Assembly (NCBI GenBank): GCA_947095535.1
Contig: OX352772.1
Span: forward strand, 118,321,997-118,385,996
From: Poecilobothrus nobilitatus
Lineage: Eukaryota > Arthropoda > Insecta > Diptera > Dolichopodidae
DNA: 64,000 nucleotides
Direction: 5' to 3'
A program made the translations under genes and the position numbers. The notes beneath the pieces are model-generated. The model did not search any database, was not told where the DNA came from, and saw only the letters and a program-made list of their open reading frames with translations. Position 1 is the stretch's first letter; each line of letters begins with the position of its first letter. Below are positions 1-11,904 of the stretch, piece after piece.

Positions 1-375
1 GGAGATAAACCTGATTTTGATCCTCAATATGTATTTATAGATGAAGCCATTGAAGCTTTTAGACAAGAACTGATATTAAAAGAACGTAATATAGATGGAA
101 TAATAAATAGCGATTATGTGTTCTACAGACATTTTAAATTAGAGTATGCGTTTGATAAAGAAATTCATATCCGATGTGCATATGATAGTAATTTCAAACA
201 AAAATTTCTCAAAATTCAATGCTTCGAATACCGCGAAACTTTAGCAGATAGAATATCAGGTACTGGAGAGGTAGAATCAGTTCCACTTATGGCTACAGAT
301 TATAAATCTGAATACACAGTTCTAGATTTGCGATCAATAAAACAAAAGTCAATATATCAAATGGAAATTTCATAA
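1..375 (+). CDS. C-terminal part of an unrecognised protein (5' end outside window)
   Basis: The frame is open from base 1 to a TAA at 373-375, giving at least 124 residues with no methionine required inside the window, so the gene starts upstream. The residues are a normal acidic/basic mix with many aromatics (for example YVFIDEAIEAFRQEL), which suggests a real gene rather than a chance frame in AT-rich DNA. I do not recognise a domain. It lies tail to tail with a Polinton-type integrase fragment (444-1005, opposite strand) about 70 bases away, so it is probably another Polinton gene. That is inference from position only. Confidence 0.5.
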   Translation, partial: GDKPDFDPQYVFIDEAIEAFRQELILKERNIDGIINSDYVFYRHFKLEYAFDKEIHIRCAYDSNFKQKFLKIQCFEYRETLADRISGTGEVESVPLMATDYKSEYTVLDLRSIKQKSIYQMEIS

Positions 376-443
376 TTTTTACAAATAAAATAAAATAATA
401 TATTACGTAATTGGAAATTAATAAAAATAAAAAAAATTTTTTT

Positions 444-1005
444 TTATAATACATCATTTTTATTTATCCATGAATTATGATTAGTAGAAAATCCTAACCA
501 CTTAACAAAAATTTTATCACCTTTAGTTTTCAGAATTTTTTCAATCAAGAATACATGTTTTTGATTAGCTTTTAATAGTTCATATTCATAGAAGCCTCCT
601 TGTATTGGTTGATCTTGATAATCTTCTAATAAATATGTTACATTGTTGGTAATCTGAACTTTCTTGATTTTAAATATTTCAGTTGTCCAATTGGGTATAA
701 CCTTTTTCAAAAATATGTTTATATTTGCTTATTCGAACTGGATCATCAACTTTAAATTTAGCAAACGGAGATGTTTTAATATGATTGTATGCAGTTTTGA
801 GTAAATCATTAGCATTATGTTTATTAACATCTGAGGGATTTTTCTTAATTGTTCGATGTTTAGTATTGTTGTATTGTTTGACTAGTTCATCAATTATATT
901 AATCCATTTGTAATTTCCGTTAAAACTAAATTCTTTCCACATCTTTTCTTTTACAGTTCTATTAAAACATTCTACAATAGATGCTTTTAATGTGCTATAT
1001 GTTGA
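444..1005 (-). pseudogene. Polinton integrase, C-terminal fragment with chromodomain
   Basis: Read from 1005 down to 444, this is the last third of a retroviral-type (rve) integrase of Polintons. The C-terminal catalytic helix with its Glu (KASIVEC) is followed by a basic linker, the conserved RISKYK block, the NWTTEIFKI block and a chromodomain ending in VKWLGFSTNHNSWI. The two catalytic Asp residues are missing because the gene is cut at ~1005-1020 by an INE-1-like repeat. A frameshift lies at ~690-705, just before the NWTTEIF block. The Glu is followed by Cys where the other copies in the window have Arg. It is a dead fragment. The same gene occurs more completely at 20919-21831 (+) and 46392-47309 (-). 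Confidence 0.85.
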
Positions 1006-1020
1006 ATAATATGTTGAATA

Positions 1021-2318
1021 ATACTAAGCGGTAAATGTATATTAAATTTACTTAGTACAAAATAATAAATATAATTTTAAATATTATATTATATTATATT
1101 TAAATATTCCATTGACAGAATAATTTCTTATAAGTACAATAAAATACATATATGTATGTAAATACGACGCTATATAATATACATCTATACTCTTATCATT
1201 CATTCACTAGTGACATACACGATATATTATAAATAAACATGATATTATATAAGTATGTATATATATCAATATCATATAAATAAAAATTCTTCAAGCAACC
1301 GTTATGTTGTTTATTTATTTACATTTTTTTGTACTACGCATTATATCCTCAACAAATTCAAATTATCGAGTAAAACAAAATGCAAAAAAAATTAGTTAAA
1401 GAAATTTGTTAGAAAATTTGAAAAAATCAAGTAACTCTTTCGTCAATTATAAAGTAACTATATATTATTAAATAAAGTTGTTAACAGAAATAAGAGCATA
1501 ATATTGAAGCTTTAATTTTTGTGTATTACTTCAAAAAAATTTTAACAAGTGTTCAAGTTAAAGGTGTCTAAAAATTGAAAATTTTCAGTTTTTGACCCCT
1601 TACAGCTCCTAAACGGGGGGTGATACAAAAAAAATTTCAAAGATCTAACTTCTGTCAAAATTTCAAGTTTCCAAATTAAACCGTTTAGAAGATAGAAGGG
1701 TTAAAGGATTTTGCAAAATTTTAGTTTCGCATGTAAATTAAGATGTAAACGGTAAATTAAGACACCGTATGCCACAAGTATATATTTATTGGATACACAC
1801 TTTTAAAGCTAATGAAAGTAGTAATCGTTTGGCGTTTTCAAAATGAAGATATACCTCATACATCTTGTGCTATAACAATTTAAATATAGAGCTTTTTTGA
1901 ACCTTTGGGGAGCTGTAGTTCCGTAACGGGTGGGGGTACAAAAAAAAGTTATTAAAAATAAAATTAATATTTTTGTGACATCAATCAGCAGTTAAAATTT
2001 CATAGCTCTATTTCAAAAAAAATGTGGGGATCTAAAAGTTAGGTGTTCGAGAGCTATCCTAAGGTTTGGTCCAAACTCAACCAAAAAAAATAGGGAACCT
2101 ACAAATTACTCCCAGAATATTTTGTGTAAATTTCAAGATTCTAGCTTTTTTAGTTTTTGAGTTAACGTGCTGACGGACGGACGGACATGGCTCAGAAGTC
2201 TTAGAATTTTTTTCTGATCCGATCCATACCTTTGAAGGTATATCTAGCTCGCTTATTTCGAGGTGTTACAAACGGAGGAGTAATTTTATTATACCCGATC
2301 CTATCGTACGGGTATAAA
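1021..2318 (+). mobile_element. INE-1/DINE-1-like repeat, copy 1 (5'-truncated)
   Basis: This is a direct copy of the ~1.55-kb dispersed repeat seen complete at 24070-25624. It lacks about 270 bases of the 5' end and abuts the broken integrase. It carries the inner GACGGACGGAC short repeat near 2173, the following ACATGGCT, and the terminal hairpin with TATACCC and GGGTATA arms at ~2290-2318. It has no coding capacity. The assignment to the INE-1/DINE-1 (Helentron-type, non-autonomous) group rests on the shared 3' layout I recall from Drosophila, not on a search. Confidence 0.8.
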
Positions 2319-2509
2319 TATTGCAATTTTATAATGTTCTTTATGTCCACTTAAAATGCGACTCTTTAAAAACTTTGATTTATAAACTGCCTTGTTTTTT
2401 CTTTCTTTTCATAACATAACATTTTAATATTTCTTTTTTTCTATTTGTTATGTGGGTAAATATCAGATCTGCACATATACATAAGAAATAGACTTTAAAA
2501 ATATTTAAA

Positions 2510-4019
2510 AACGAGGAAGAATACAGTTGATTTTGTCAACTCTTAGATACCCGTACGAACCGTTAGTATGTTCACAGCCTGTCACTCTGCTTACAATATT
2601 ATTTTTTTAATATTTTAGTATTTTAAAATAATTTGGGTGAATTTTATAATTTCTAGTACTATGGGTTGTACATATATTCAAACTATATGTTTATACATTC
2701 TTCTAAAGCAAATTCTAACCTTCCACATAACGATTATCAATCCAAAACTTTTTCAAATATTCTATAGTACCATTTAATACTAAGCAGTAAATGTATATTA
2801 AATTTACTAAGTACAAAACAGTAAATATAATTTTAAATATTATATTATATTATATTTAAATATTCCATTGACAGAATAATTTCTTATAAGTACAATAAAA
2901 TACATATATGTATGTAAATACGGCACTATTTATAATATACATATATACTCTTATCATTCACTCACTAGTGGCATATACGATATGTAAATAAACATGAGTA
3001 TGTATGTATATCAATATCATATAAATAAAAATTCTTCAAGCAACCGTTATGTTGTTTATTTATTTAGATTTTTTTGTACTACGCATTATATCCTCAACAA
3101 TTTCAAATTATCGAGTAAAACAAATGCAAAAAAATTGTTGAAAAAATTTGTTAGAAAATTTGAAAAAATCAAGTAACACTTTCGTCAATTATAAAGTAAC
3201 CCTATATTATTAAAAAAAGTTGTTAACAGAAATAAGAGTATAATGTTGAAGCTTTAATTTTTGTGTATTACTTCAAAAAAATTTTAACAGGTGTTCAAGT
3301 TACAGGAGTTTAAAAATAGAAAATTTTCAGTTTTTGACCCCTTACAGCTCCTAAACGGGGAGTGCTACAAAAAAAATTTCTGAAATGACTCATACTTATT
3401 TTCAAAGATCTAACTTCTGTCAAAATTTCAAGTTTCCAACTTAAACCGTTTAGAAGATAGAAGGGTTAAAGGATTTTGCAAAAATTGAGTTTCACATAAC
3501 GGTAAATTAAGACACGGTATGCCACAAATATATATTTATTACGTATACACTTTTAAAGCTAATAAAAGTAGTAATCGTTTGGCGTTTTCAAAATGAAGAT
3601 ATACCTTATACAACTTGTGTTATAACAATTTAAATACAGAGCTTTTTTGAACCTTTGGGGAGCTGTAACTCCGTAACGGGTGGGGCTACAAAAAAAAGTT
3701 CTAAAAAATAAAATTAATATTTTTGTGAGATCTATCAGTAGTTAAAATTTCATAGCTCTATTGCAAAAAAAATTTGGGGATCTAAAAGGTAGGTGTTCGA
3801 GAGCTACCCTAAGGCTTGGTCCAAACTCAACCAAACAAAATAGGGAACCTACAAATTACTCCCAGAATATTTTGTGTAAATTTCAAGATTCTAGCTATCT
3901 TAGTTTTTGAGTTAGCGTGCTGACGGAAGGACGGACGGACGGACATGGCTCAAAAGTCTTAGAATTTTTTTCTGATCCGATCCATACCTTTGAAGGTATA
4001 TCTAGCTCGCTTATTTCGA
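2510..4019 (+). mobile_element. INE-1/DINE-1-like repeat, copy 2 (3' end missing)
   Basis: This copy begins with the full 5' end (ACGAGGAAGAATACAG, then a short Tyr-free AT stretch and ATACCCGTACGAACCG). It runs through the GACG short repeats at ~3924-3945, and stops at ~4019, just before the terminal TATACCC hairpin. It is directly followed by an inverted, also 3'-truncated copy (4036-5056), so the two form a palindrome with arms of ~1 kb. Internal short frames here are repeat-derived, not genes. Confidence 0.85.
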
Positions 4020-4035
4020 ATATATATAAAAAATG

Positions 4036-5056
4036 GTTTCTTAATTTACCGTTATGCGAAACTCAAATTTTGAAAAATTCTTTAACCCTTCTATCTTCTA
4101 AACGGTTAAAGTTGGAAACTTGAAATTTTGACAGAAGTTAGATATTTGAAAATAAGTATGAGTCATTTCAAAAATTTTTTTTGTATCACTCCCCGTTTAG
4201 GAGCTGAAAGGGGTCAAAAACTGAAAATTTCCTATTTTTAAACATCTGTAACTTGAACACCTGTAAAATTTTTTTTGAAGTAATACACAAAAATTAAAGC
4301 TTCAGCATTATACTCTTATTTCTGTTAACAACTTTTTTTAATAATATAGGGTTACTTTATAATTGACGAAAGTGTTACTTGATTTTTTCAAATTTTCTAA
4401 CAAATTTCTTTAACGAATTTTTTCCATTTTGTTTTACTCGATAATTTGAAATTGTTGAGGATATAATGCGTAGTACATAAAAATGTAAAAGAATAAACAA
4501 CATAACGGTTGCTTGAAGAATTTTTATTTATATGATATTGATATATATACATACTTATATAATATCATGTTTATTTACATATCGTATATGTCACTAGGGA
4601 ATGAATGATAAGAGTATATATGTATATTATATAGCGCCGTATTTACATACATATATGTATTTTATTGTACTTATAAGAAATTATTCTGTCAATGGAATAT
4701 TTAAATATAATATAATATAATATAATATTTAAAATTATATTTACTATTTTGTACTAAGTAAATTTAATATATATTTACCGCTTAGTATTGAATGGTACTA
4801 TAGAATATTTGAAAAAGTTTTGGATTGATAATCGTTATGTGGAGGGTTAAAATCTGCTTTTGAAGAATGTATAAACATATTGTTTGAATATATGTACAAC
4901 CCATAATTCTAGAAATTATAAAATTCACCCAAATTATTTTAAAATACTAAAATATTAAAAAAACAATATTGTAAGCAAAGTGACAGGCTGTGAACATACT
5001 AACGGTTCGTACGGGTATCTAAGAGTTGACAAAGGCAACTGTATTCTTCCTCGTTT
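4036..5056 (-). mobile_element. INE-1/DINE-1-like repeat, copy 3 (inverted, 3'-truncated)
   Basis: This is the reverse complement of the 5' two thirds of the repeat. It enters inside the element at the TTAATTTACCGTTATG block and runs out to the intact 5' end (TTCTTCCTCGTT at ~5045-5056). Together with copy 2 it gives a head-to-head palindrome centred near 4030. The 5' ends of both copies are outermost and intact, while both 3' ends are lost at the centre. Confidence 0.85.
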
Positions 5057-6610
5057 TCTATTCGTTTTTATTTTTCTTCCAGTATTACATTTTACTTTTT
5101 TTTTTCTGTTATTTAGGTACGCTAAGAACTTATTTTTTTTTTAATATTAAATTTATGCATACAGTCTATTTAAAAAATATAAATTATTAGCTACAGAACA
5201 TTCTGAATTTTTTTTTTGTTCGTTTATGTTAACCGTCAATTCATATGCATACATAAAAATTTTTTTTTGTTTGTTTATGTTTACCGTCCATTCATATAAT
5301 TATAACTGTTGCCTACATATAATAAATCGATGAATCAACGAATTAATAATACATAGTTGGGAATTTGGGATTTTGGTGTGGCTGTGTTAGCAGATTTTTA
5401 ATAGTACAGCACATATAAAAATATGCATACCATTTTTGTACATGTTTGTACCTACATATGTAGTAAAAAAATTTGGTTTTAAAAGCATACTTTTAAAACC
5501 AAATTTTTTACTACATACAAATTTTTTACTACATTTTTTAATTGAGAATATATTAAATTGCTTACTTCTAAATGCTAATGTTTTTGAATTTTGCTTTTTC
5601 TAGACGATGTAGATATATATGTATGTATGTACATAACATATATTTTATGATTAATTCATAATTATTGTTATTGAAAAGAAAAATATTGTTGTTATTTACT
5701 ATTTTTGAAAAAGCCTGGATTTCTTATTTTTATTTTTAATATATTATTTTTGTTGTTTAATGTTTTTACATAATTGGAAATATATTCTTAGTTTTTATAC
5801 TTCAGAAAAAGGCATTAGTGGTGCAGATCATCATTCCGTTATAGATCTTAATTTAAAGGCAGCTCCCAATTTAGATATCAATGTTAGGGCCATAATATGC
5901 GATTTTAATATGTTAAGAGTTTCGAAAGAAAAGCCCTATTTTAATTATAATTAAGAAAGGAAAAACACATATCTATATAAATATTATAAATAAACACATT
6001 GCTTTTATAAATAAAAATGTATACTAAAAATCAATTGATTTGATGAAAAAAAACTTAAATTTAACACTTTCTCACTAAATTTTAAGTAAATGCATATTAA
6101 ATTTTACACTGTGTTCTCAAGTGCGGCACATTAATTTGTTTACACATTCATATCTTTCAAATTCATCGCTTTCAAACCAAAAATATTTTCGAAGCACATA
6201 TTATTACATATTTTGAAGTATGTACCTATGTATATGTACGCATACAATGCAATGGGCTACATAAAAAACAATAGTCTTTTATAGAAAAAAAAAACATTTA
6301 TGTATTACGTATACGTATTGGTATTGGTGAGTTTAGTAAATTTAGATAAAATGTTTTATTTTGGTTCTGTAATAATTCTGTTAAAAATTCTGTTATATCT
6401 TTGTATGAAAATTTAATTTTGAAATTAAGTTAATTTCTCTAATGTTTTTCGATATTATTATTTTAAAATCATGTATTGTCATCGGGATGTGATCTAATGA
6501 AGAAAATTTCAAGTCTCTCGCTCAACGGGAAGTGTGTTTAAAATGGCTTCTAAGATTCCATCCTTTACCCAACCAAGTTAATAAAAAGCTGTTAATAAAT
6601 AAAACGAACA
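5057..6610. other. AT-rich non-coding stretch
   Basis: No gene can be supported here. The stretch holds poly(A/T) runs, ATGTATGT-type microsatellite scraps, and one near-perfect hairpin at 5459-5515 (listed separately). A short frame at 5760-5954 looks mildly protein-like but has no recognisable domain and is not called. Confidence 0.6.
5459..5515. repeat. Short near-perfect hairpin
   Basis: Two ~26-base arms (TGTAGTAAAAAAATTTGG... and its complement) meet around a 4-base CATA loop. The right arm's outer part (TTTTTTACTACAT) is repeated once more at ~5520-5535. It may be a tiny MITE remnant or an extruded-cruciform product. There is no sign that it belongs to a gene. Confidence 0.7.
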
Positions 6611-6679
6611 ATAAATGTTCAATGTATTAAAATTTATATTCTTTATTTGTATAATAGTTTACAAGTATGTTTACTTTTA

Positions 6680-6973
6680 TTATAATCTATTTTCTATTCT
6701 TTTATATAATTCCATTAGTTTGGTGCAGTATAACATACATTGTTTTGCTGAATGGCATGGGCAAGTATCTGGAAAACTTTCAATATTATCTGATGTATAG
6801 GGGCATATATCCCAAATATATCCATACTCCTTCGTTTTAATTTGTAGAGAATTTTTAAATAATTTTAATAATTTGAAATGATCTTTTAACTGTTCATAAT
6901 GTTCCTGCAATAAAATATCTTCATATTTATTTAAAAAAATATTTAAAGAATATCCTATTTTATATATATCCAT
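6680..6973 (-). CDS. Small Cys/His-containing protein, Polinton-associated
   Basis: This is a 98-residue frame. The ATG at 6973 is preferred over an upstream GTG at 7000. It is helix-rich at the N terminus (repeated Leu/Lys in an LLKLFKNSL pattern) and ends with a compact Cys/His block (ICPY...CPCHSAKQCMLYC) that may bind zinc. It follows the fibre-like gene by 30 bases on the same strand, so the two probably belong to one transcription unit of a lineage-2 Polinton. Weakly similar small proteins occur at 47349-47549 and in the 53540-54100 region, judging from the SLCPW / CPHH plus downstream Cys patterns. Function is unknown. Confidence 0.5.
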   Translation of the reverse strand: MDIYKIGYSLNIFLNKYEDILLQEHYEQLKDHFKLLKLFKNSLQIKTKEYGYIWDICPYTSDNIESFPDTCPCHSAKQCMLYCTKLMELYKRIENRL

Positions 6974-7002
6974 TTTGGAAGTTAAATGAAAACTAATCAC
7001 AA

Positions 7003-7376
7003 TTAATTTCTTGAATTATTAATTAAATCTAACGCTGATTGATATTTGGCTTCAGTTTTTTCTAATCTCTCATTAATAAATCTAATTGGTTTTTTAATTT
7101 GAAATTCAATAAAATCATTCATTTCTGAAAATTTTTCATTTAACATTGTAGAAAATTGATGATGTACTATGTCTAAACTATCTTGTACTAGTTCTTCTAA
7201 TATTTTTAAATTTTCTTCTGTTAATTTAAGTTCACTAGTCAAATTGATAAACATTTCTCTTATGTAGTTTTTTATTAGTTCTTTATGAAAGAAAATTTGG
7301 TTATTCACAAATGTTTGTGTTGCTGCATCATTTCCGTTAACTGGATCTTGAACATTTGATAAAATTTTATTATCTT
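7003..7376 (-). pseudogene. Fibre-like protein, distal half (interrupted by LINE)
   Basis: This is the second part of a gene whose first part is at 11905-12055. It resumes with a block typical of phage- and adintovirus-type fibre/collar proteins (LSNVQDPVNGNDAATQTFV at ~7312-7370) and continues as ~100 residues of heptad-rich coiled coil (LTEENLKILEEL..., LEKTEAKYQSALDL). It stops at TAA 7003-7005. The upstream half is separated by the LINE inserted at 7377. The repeated Asn-Val...Asp-Pro...Asp-Ala motif is what I recognise; the role as a virion fibre is inferred from it. Confidence 0.6.
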
Positions 7377-10300
7377 TTTTTTTTTTTTTTTACGAGGGAC
7401 GGTGGAAAACATCAAAAGTCACCCAAAGGAACTGCAAGAGGTTCCTCTGAGTAGTGTTGGACTTTAACCAACCAAAACCACCCCCTTTAAAACCAAACTA
7501 TAGGATTGGTCCTTTAATACATAATAATATAATGTACAGCTTGGTTTTGGGGAAAAGGATGGGGGAAGGAATACTTGGGTGTTTGAATATAGGAAAATTG
7601 GGATTATGGAGGATGAAGGGAAAAATTTGGATAGTTATTTTGAAGAAAGATGTTAGTGTTCTTCTTGAATTTCGATATATCGTACACAAATGAATTACCA
7701 ACTTTTGGGAACACATGTGCGGGCATAAGGTTCCATAAACGCGACGTGCGCATGACAAACGAATTCCCGAATGCTGTATTGCGCCATCTTGACAGTTCGA
7801 CAGTGTATGGGTGGGCATCTGTTGCACTCCTCGTTTCTCGTTGGAAAACTTTGAGTGGAGGCATCAATTGTTTTATTTCTTTAGAACAGGTGTTCACCCC
7901 TACAAGGTATCTATAAAAGAGGGTCAATGACCCAACAGTACGGCGATGGCAAAGTGGAGTGAGCGTTGAGGTAACACTGGGGTCGCCAATAAGGCGAATA
8001 GCTCTGTTTTGCACTTTGTCGAGAAAACCCAGCGCTGTTTGGGGCGCTTCAGCCCAAATATGTGCATTATACTCCATTTTGGGCCTAATGTACATTTTAT
8101 AGATGTTGAGAAGATCGGAAGGAGAGAAGTAAGAAGTAACCTAGACATTTAGCAGCATCTTTAGCTATACCAAAAATATGATTTGACCAGGTCAATTTCT
8201 GATTTAACTCGATGCCCAGAATGTTTAAATCTGTTGAGTGCTGCAAAGCCTCACCCTGAAAAGTCAGGTTGGGTGTAGTAGTAGCTACTTTACGCGAGAT
8301 TAAACAGCATTGCGTTTTTTTGGTGTTGAAATCAACTCTGTTGCTTTCATCCCATTTTTGGATTTTCGCTAAATCATTATTTAGCTCACTGATAGTGAAG
8401 TTTCTTGCTGTTCTATTAGTTTGGTGATTAATACCACACCGGCTATGAAATTCATAGGAAGCTACAAGGGTGCTGTCATCTGCGAAACTATGGATTGGAT
8501 TGGAGGTAATTGAAAGTAGGGCATTGATAAATATTAAGAAGAGAGTGGGAGGCAAAACCGATCCCTGAGGGACACCAGCATTAATTATAAAATTGTCAGA
8601 TGAATAACCATCGACAAGTACCCGAATCATGCGATTCGAAAGGAAATCTCCAATCCATTTTAGACAGACCCTACCTAGTCCTAACGCTTTGCATTTTGCT
8701 AATAAAGCATCATGCCAGACTCGGTCGAACGCTTTAGAAATATCCAGAGCCACTACATCAGATTCACCAGAATGGTGAAGGCTGATATTCAACTTTTCGC
8801 AAAGGTAAGTCATGAGATCACCGGTTGAACGACGGGCTCTGAACCCGTATTGTCGATCATGAAGCAAACCTCTACGATCCAGATATTTCAAAAGCTTCTG
8901 GTTTATTATTTTTTCCATTACTTTTGAAAGAACCGAGGTTATAGCAATAGGACGGTAGTTAGAGGGATCGCTTTTATTACCTTTTTTTGGAATTGGGAAA
9001 ACATGCGCAACCTTCCATTGGGTAGGGTGAATACCCGAAGTAAAGGAAAGATAGAAAAGGTTGCGTAGAGGTTTTGAAATACTTGAATAGGTATTTTTAA
9101 GAACCATGGTAGTGATACCATCTGGACCGGCTGATTTTTTTGCATCAAGATTTTTCAAGATTTTCATCACTGCTCTTGTCCTAAAGTATATTTTACCGAA
9201 GGAGGTAGTCAACTTCAGGAACAGTTGGTGGCTTTAAAGTTGACTGAGGCAGTGTCGAGTTGAAAGAGAACTGCTTGCCAAACAAGTTCGCTTTCTCTTT
9301 GGAATCTGACACAATCATGTTATTAATATCAACAAGCGGAGGAAAAGAAGACCCGCTAGCGTCTTCTTTTAAACTTTTTGCAAATGACCAAAAGGATTTG
9401 CTATTCTTAGGCATGTGGATAAGTTTGCGTTTCAACTTTAGGTTGAATAAGAATTTTTGCCTGTTGATAACTCTCTTGCACCTGTTTCGAACCACTATAT
9501 AGTTTGCCCTGAGAGCCTCCCACCTATTGCTTTGATACAGTTTAAAAGCCTCCTCCTTTTTAAGGATGGCTTCACTGCAAATGCGATTGAACCAAGATTT
9601 GGATTTCCGTTTAATAGTTCTCATGGAGTGAGGAATAAATAACCTCATTCCAAGTAAAATTGTTTCACAAATCGCATTTGCAGCAAAGTCGACATTCCTA
9701 TCGCGGAAGCACAATGACCAATCAAAGGATCTGAAAAAACTGTTAAGACCCTCCCAGTTCGCATGGCTGTATCGCCATACTAATTTTCTGGAAGGAGTCC
9801 TTTGATTGGTAATTGGGCCTACCCGGAAACTTGTTTTAACCAAACAATGGTCGGAGCCACCCAGGGGGCAACCAACTGAAACCACATATTTTTCAGGGTG
9901 TGTGGTCAGGAACAGATCCAAGAGGTAGCTTTCTTGATCAGCACGATCTGGGATCCTAGTGGGATTTTGGACAAGTTGAGAAAGGTGGAAAAGAGATGAG
10001 AATAGTTCAACTTGTTTCCCAATTGAGTTTTGACTCAGAGAAGTGTTACTAGAAAAGTGAAGCCAGTCTCTATTATGAATATTGAAATCACCCGCCAGAA
10101 CAATTTCAGTTCCTGGATATGAATCCAAAATTTCATTGATCTGGTTTGAGAGATTTTCAATTTCCACAACAGTTTCCTCTTCACTTGAGTTGGGTGATCT
10201 GTATAAGAAACAGAAATGTATGACTTGCTTTCTAACGAGGATTTTTACCCAAACATAGTGGAAAGTTGGGCTAGAACATTTGAATTTATTAAGAGTGTTG

Positions 10301-10533
10301 AAAGCTGTGTCATTTTTAATATAGATGGCGATACCTCTTTTAGACACGAAATGTGAAACGAGTGTGTAGCCAGTAATATTAAAATTGTAATTCTGGCCGT
10401 TAACTTGAGTTTCACATAGGGCAAGAATTGCTGGTTTGCTAGAATTTAAATGGCAAGTGACAGTATCGAAATTCGTCTGTAAACCGCGTATATTGCAGAA
10501 ATTTACATTAAAATTGGTAATTTTGTAAAATTT
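7377..10533 (-). mobile_element. APE-type non-LTR retrotransposon (LINE, Jockey/CR1-like)
   Basis: The element lies on the minus strand with its poly(A) tail read as a T run at 7378-7393. It contains an endonuclease and reverse transcriptase ORF2 but no recognisable ORF1, so it is probably 5'-truncated. The right limit is uncertain: coding stops at ~10533, but the interrupted host gene resumes only at 11905, so 10534-11904 is either LINE 5' sequence or a second insertion. The two sides of the host gene show a possible decayed target duplication (8 of 12 bases alike, ~7370-7380 and ~11907-11918). Confidence 0.85.
7604..10533 (-). pseudogene. LINE ORF2: AP endonuclease plus reverse transcriptase, frameshifted
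   Basis: Read from 10533 down. The N-terminal AP-like endonuclease opens with FCNIRGL and has the Glu block ALCETQVN, LAGDFNIHNRDW, and the catalytic GGSDHCLV near its end. The reverse transcriptase follows with AGPDGI, ALDISKAFDRVWH, the GVPQGSVL motif and the catalytic FADDST block (DD where Jockey-type LINEs have YADD/FADD). A C-terminal region begins at the YIRPKMEYNAHIW block. Two frameshifts break it: ~9205 between endonuclease and RT, and ~8100-8130 before the C-terminal region. No in-frame ATG lies before the endonuclease in its open frame. It would have supplied target-primed reverse transcription, but this copy is dead. Confidence 0.85.
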
Positions 10534-10709
10534 TAAGAATCAATAAAAATCAAGTAAAAATCAGCAAATTAAAATTTATAATTAGATAAAAAAGTGAAAT
10601 ATCAAATTAAAATTTAAATTGATAAAGAAACGATAAAAATTATAAAAATTATATGTGTATGATATGAATACCGCGAGCTTGACAACACAATTTATTTGTT
10701 AATTAAATT

Positions 10710-10970
10710 TAAAATTAAAATTAAAATTAAAATTAAAATTAAAATTAAAATTAAAATTAAAATTAAAATTAAAATTAAAATTAAAATTAAAATTAAAATT
10801 AAAATTAAAATTAAAATTAAAATTAAAATTAAAATTAAAATTAAAATTAAAATTAAAATTAAAATTAAAATTAAAATTAAAATTAAAATTAAAATTAAAA
10901 TTAAAATTAAAATTAAAATTAAAATTAAAATTAAAATTAAAATTAAAATTAAAATTAAAATTAAAATTAA
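10710..10970. repeat. (AAAATT)n hexanucleotide array
   Basis: About 43 almost perfect tandem copies of a 6-base unit run without interruption. The array reads as Lys-Ile repeats in one frame, but that is an artefact of the period of two codons. Near-perfect identity suggests recent expansion. It sits in the unexplained stretch beyond the LINE coding region. Confidence 0.95.
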
Positions 10971-11904
10971 ATTAAATGTTTGCCTTGAATGTGCAAATGA
11001 TTTATAAAACGTTCAACAGTTTTTAGCAAACACTGTGAAGTGACCTTATTGAACGCAGTTACAACCAAAAACACACCCAAAGCAAACCTTACGTGCAATA
11101 CAAAAAAGGAAAAAAGAGCACGTTATAGCAAATAAAAGTTATTGATTAATTAAGTTGATTTTTACACACACTATTATAAATAATAGTAAAATTTACAATA
11201 ATATTAAACTCTTCTCAAGATCTTTTATGATAAAGTAAAAGTAAATTATAATAAGTAAATACCACCAGAAATTACAAATTAAAATTACTGTTTAAGTTAT
11301 GGTGGTATTGATTATTGAGAAGAGAAGAATTAGAACACTGACATCTATCAAGGGGATGGAGTGAGAAGGATATTGTTTTTGCTTTGTTTACAACTAGGAG
11401 ATGTTAGAAAGAAAAGAACAGAAAAAAAAAAATAAAATTAAAATTAATTAATTGTAAACAAAGCAACCGCGCGCGTTGAATTAAGAAAATTTTTTTTTTT
11501 TTTTTTTTTTTTAAAATAAAATAAAATAAATTAGTCAATATACTAAATATTAAATAAATATATAAAACAAAAAAAAAGTGGAACTAAATAACAGAAGATA
11601 AAAAATGTGATATTAGAAAGATAAATAAATGTGATATTAAAAAAAAAAAAAAAAAAAAAGAAATGTCTTATTAAAAAGCAAAATCAAAAGTACTTATCTT
11701 ACTGCCGCCATTGGGAGTGCAGCCAAGTTTTTAAACATGTATTATATTTATTTTGCACCTTTTACTTTACACATAATTAAAATTAAAACAAACAAAATAA
11801 AAAAAAACAAGTGAATTTATTAGTTAAATTAAGATTAAAATTAAAATAAAATAGATTAAGGTAAATTTAAAAGTTAAGTAGATATTATTTATATTTTTAA
11901 TTAT
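10971..11904. other. A/T-tract-rich stretch of unknown origin
   Basis: No gene is seen. The stretch has several long homopolymer runs (T at ~11491-11512, A at ~11640-11659) and a short GCGCGCG patch at ~11469. It may be the 5' untranslated part of the LINE or a separate insertion inside the fibre-like gene. Confidence 0.4.

Noticed and set aside
2994..3176. 60-codon frame inside the dispersed repeat
   Set aside because: The same stretch in other copies is interrupted, and no domain is present.
5760..5954. 64-codon frame with GADHHSVIDLNLK, possibly an exon of a P-element-like transposase
   Set aside because: Too short, no second exon, and the similarity to P-type blocks is vague. Left uncalled.
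7454..7916. Plus-strand frames across 7454-7693 and 7650-7916
   Set aside because: They are antisense to the LINE C-terminal region and 3' end, which has clear homology on the minus strand.
10696..11007. 103-codon frame of Lys-Ile repeats
   Set aside because: It is only the translation of a hexanucleotide array.
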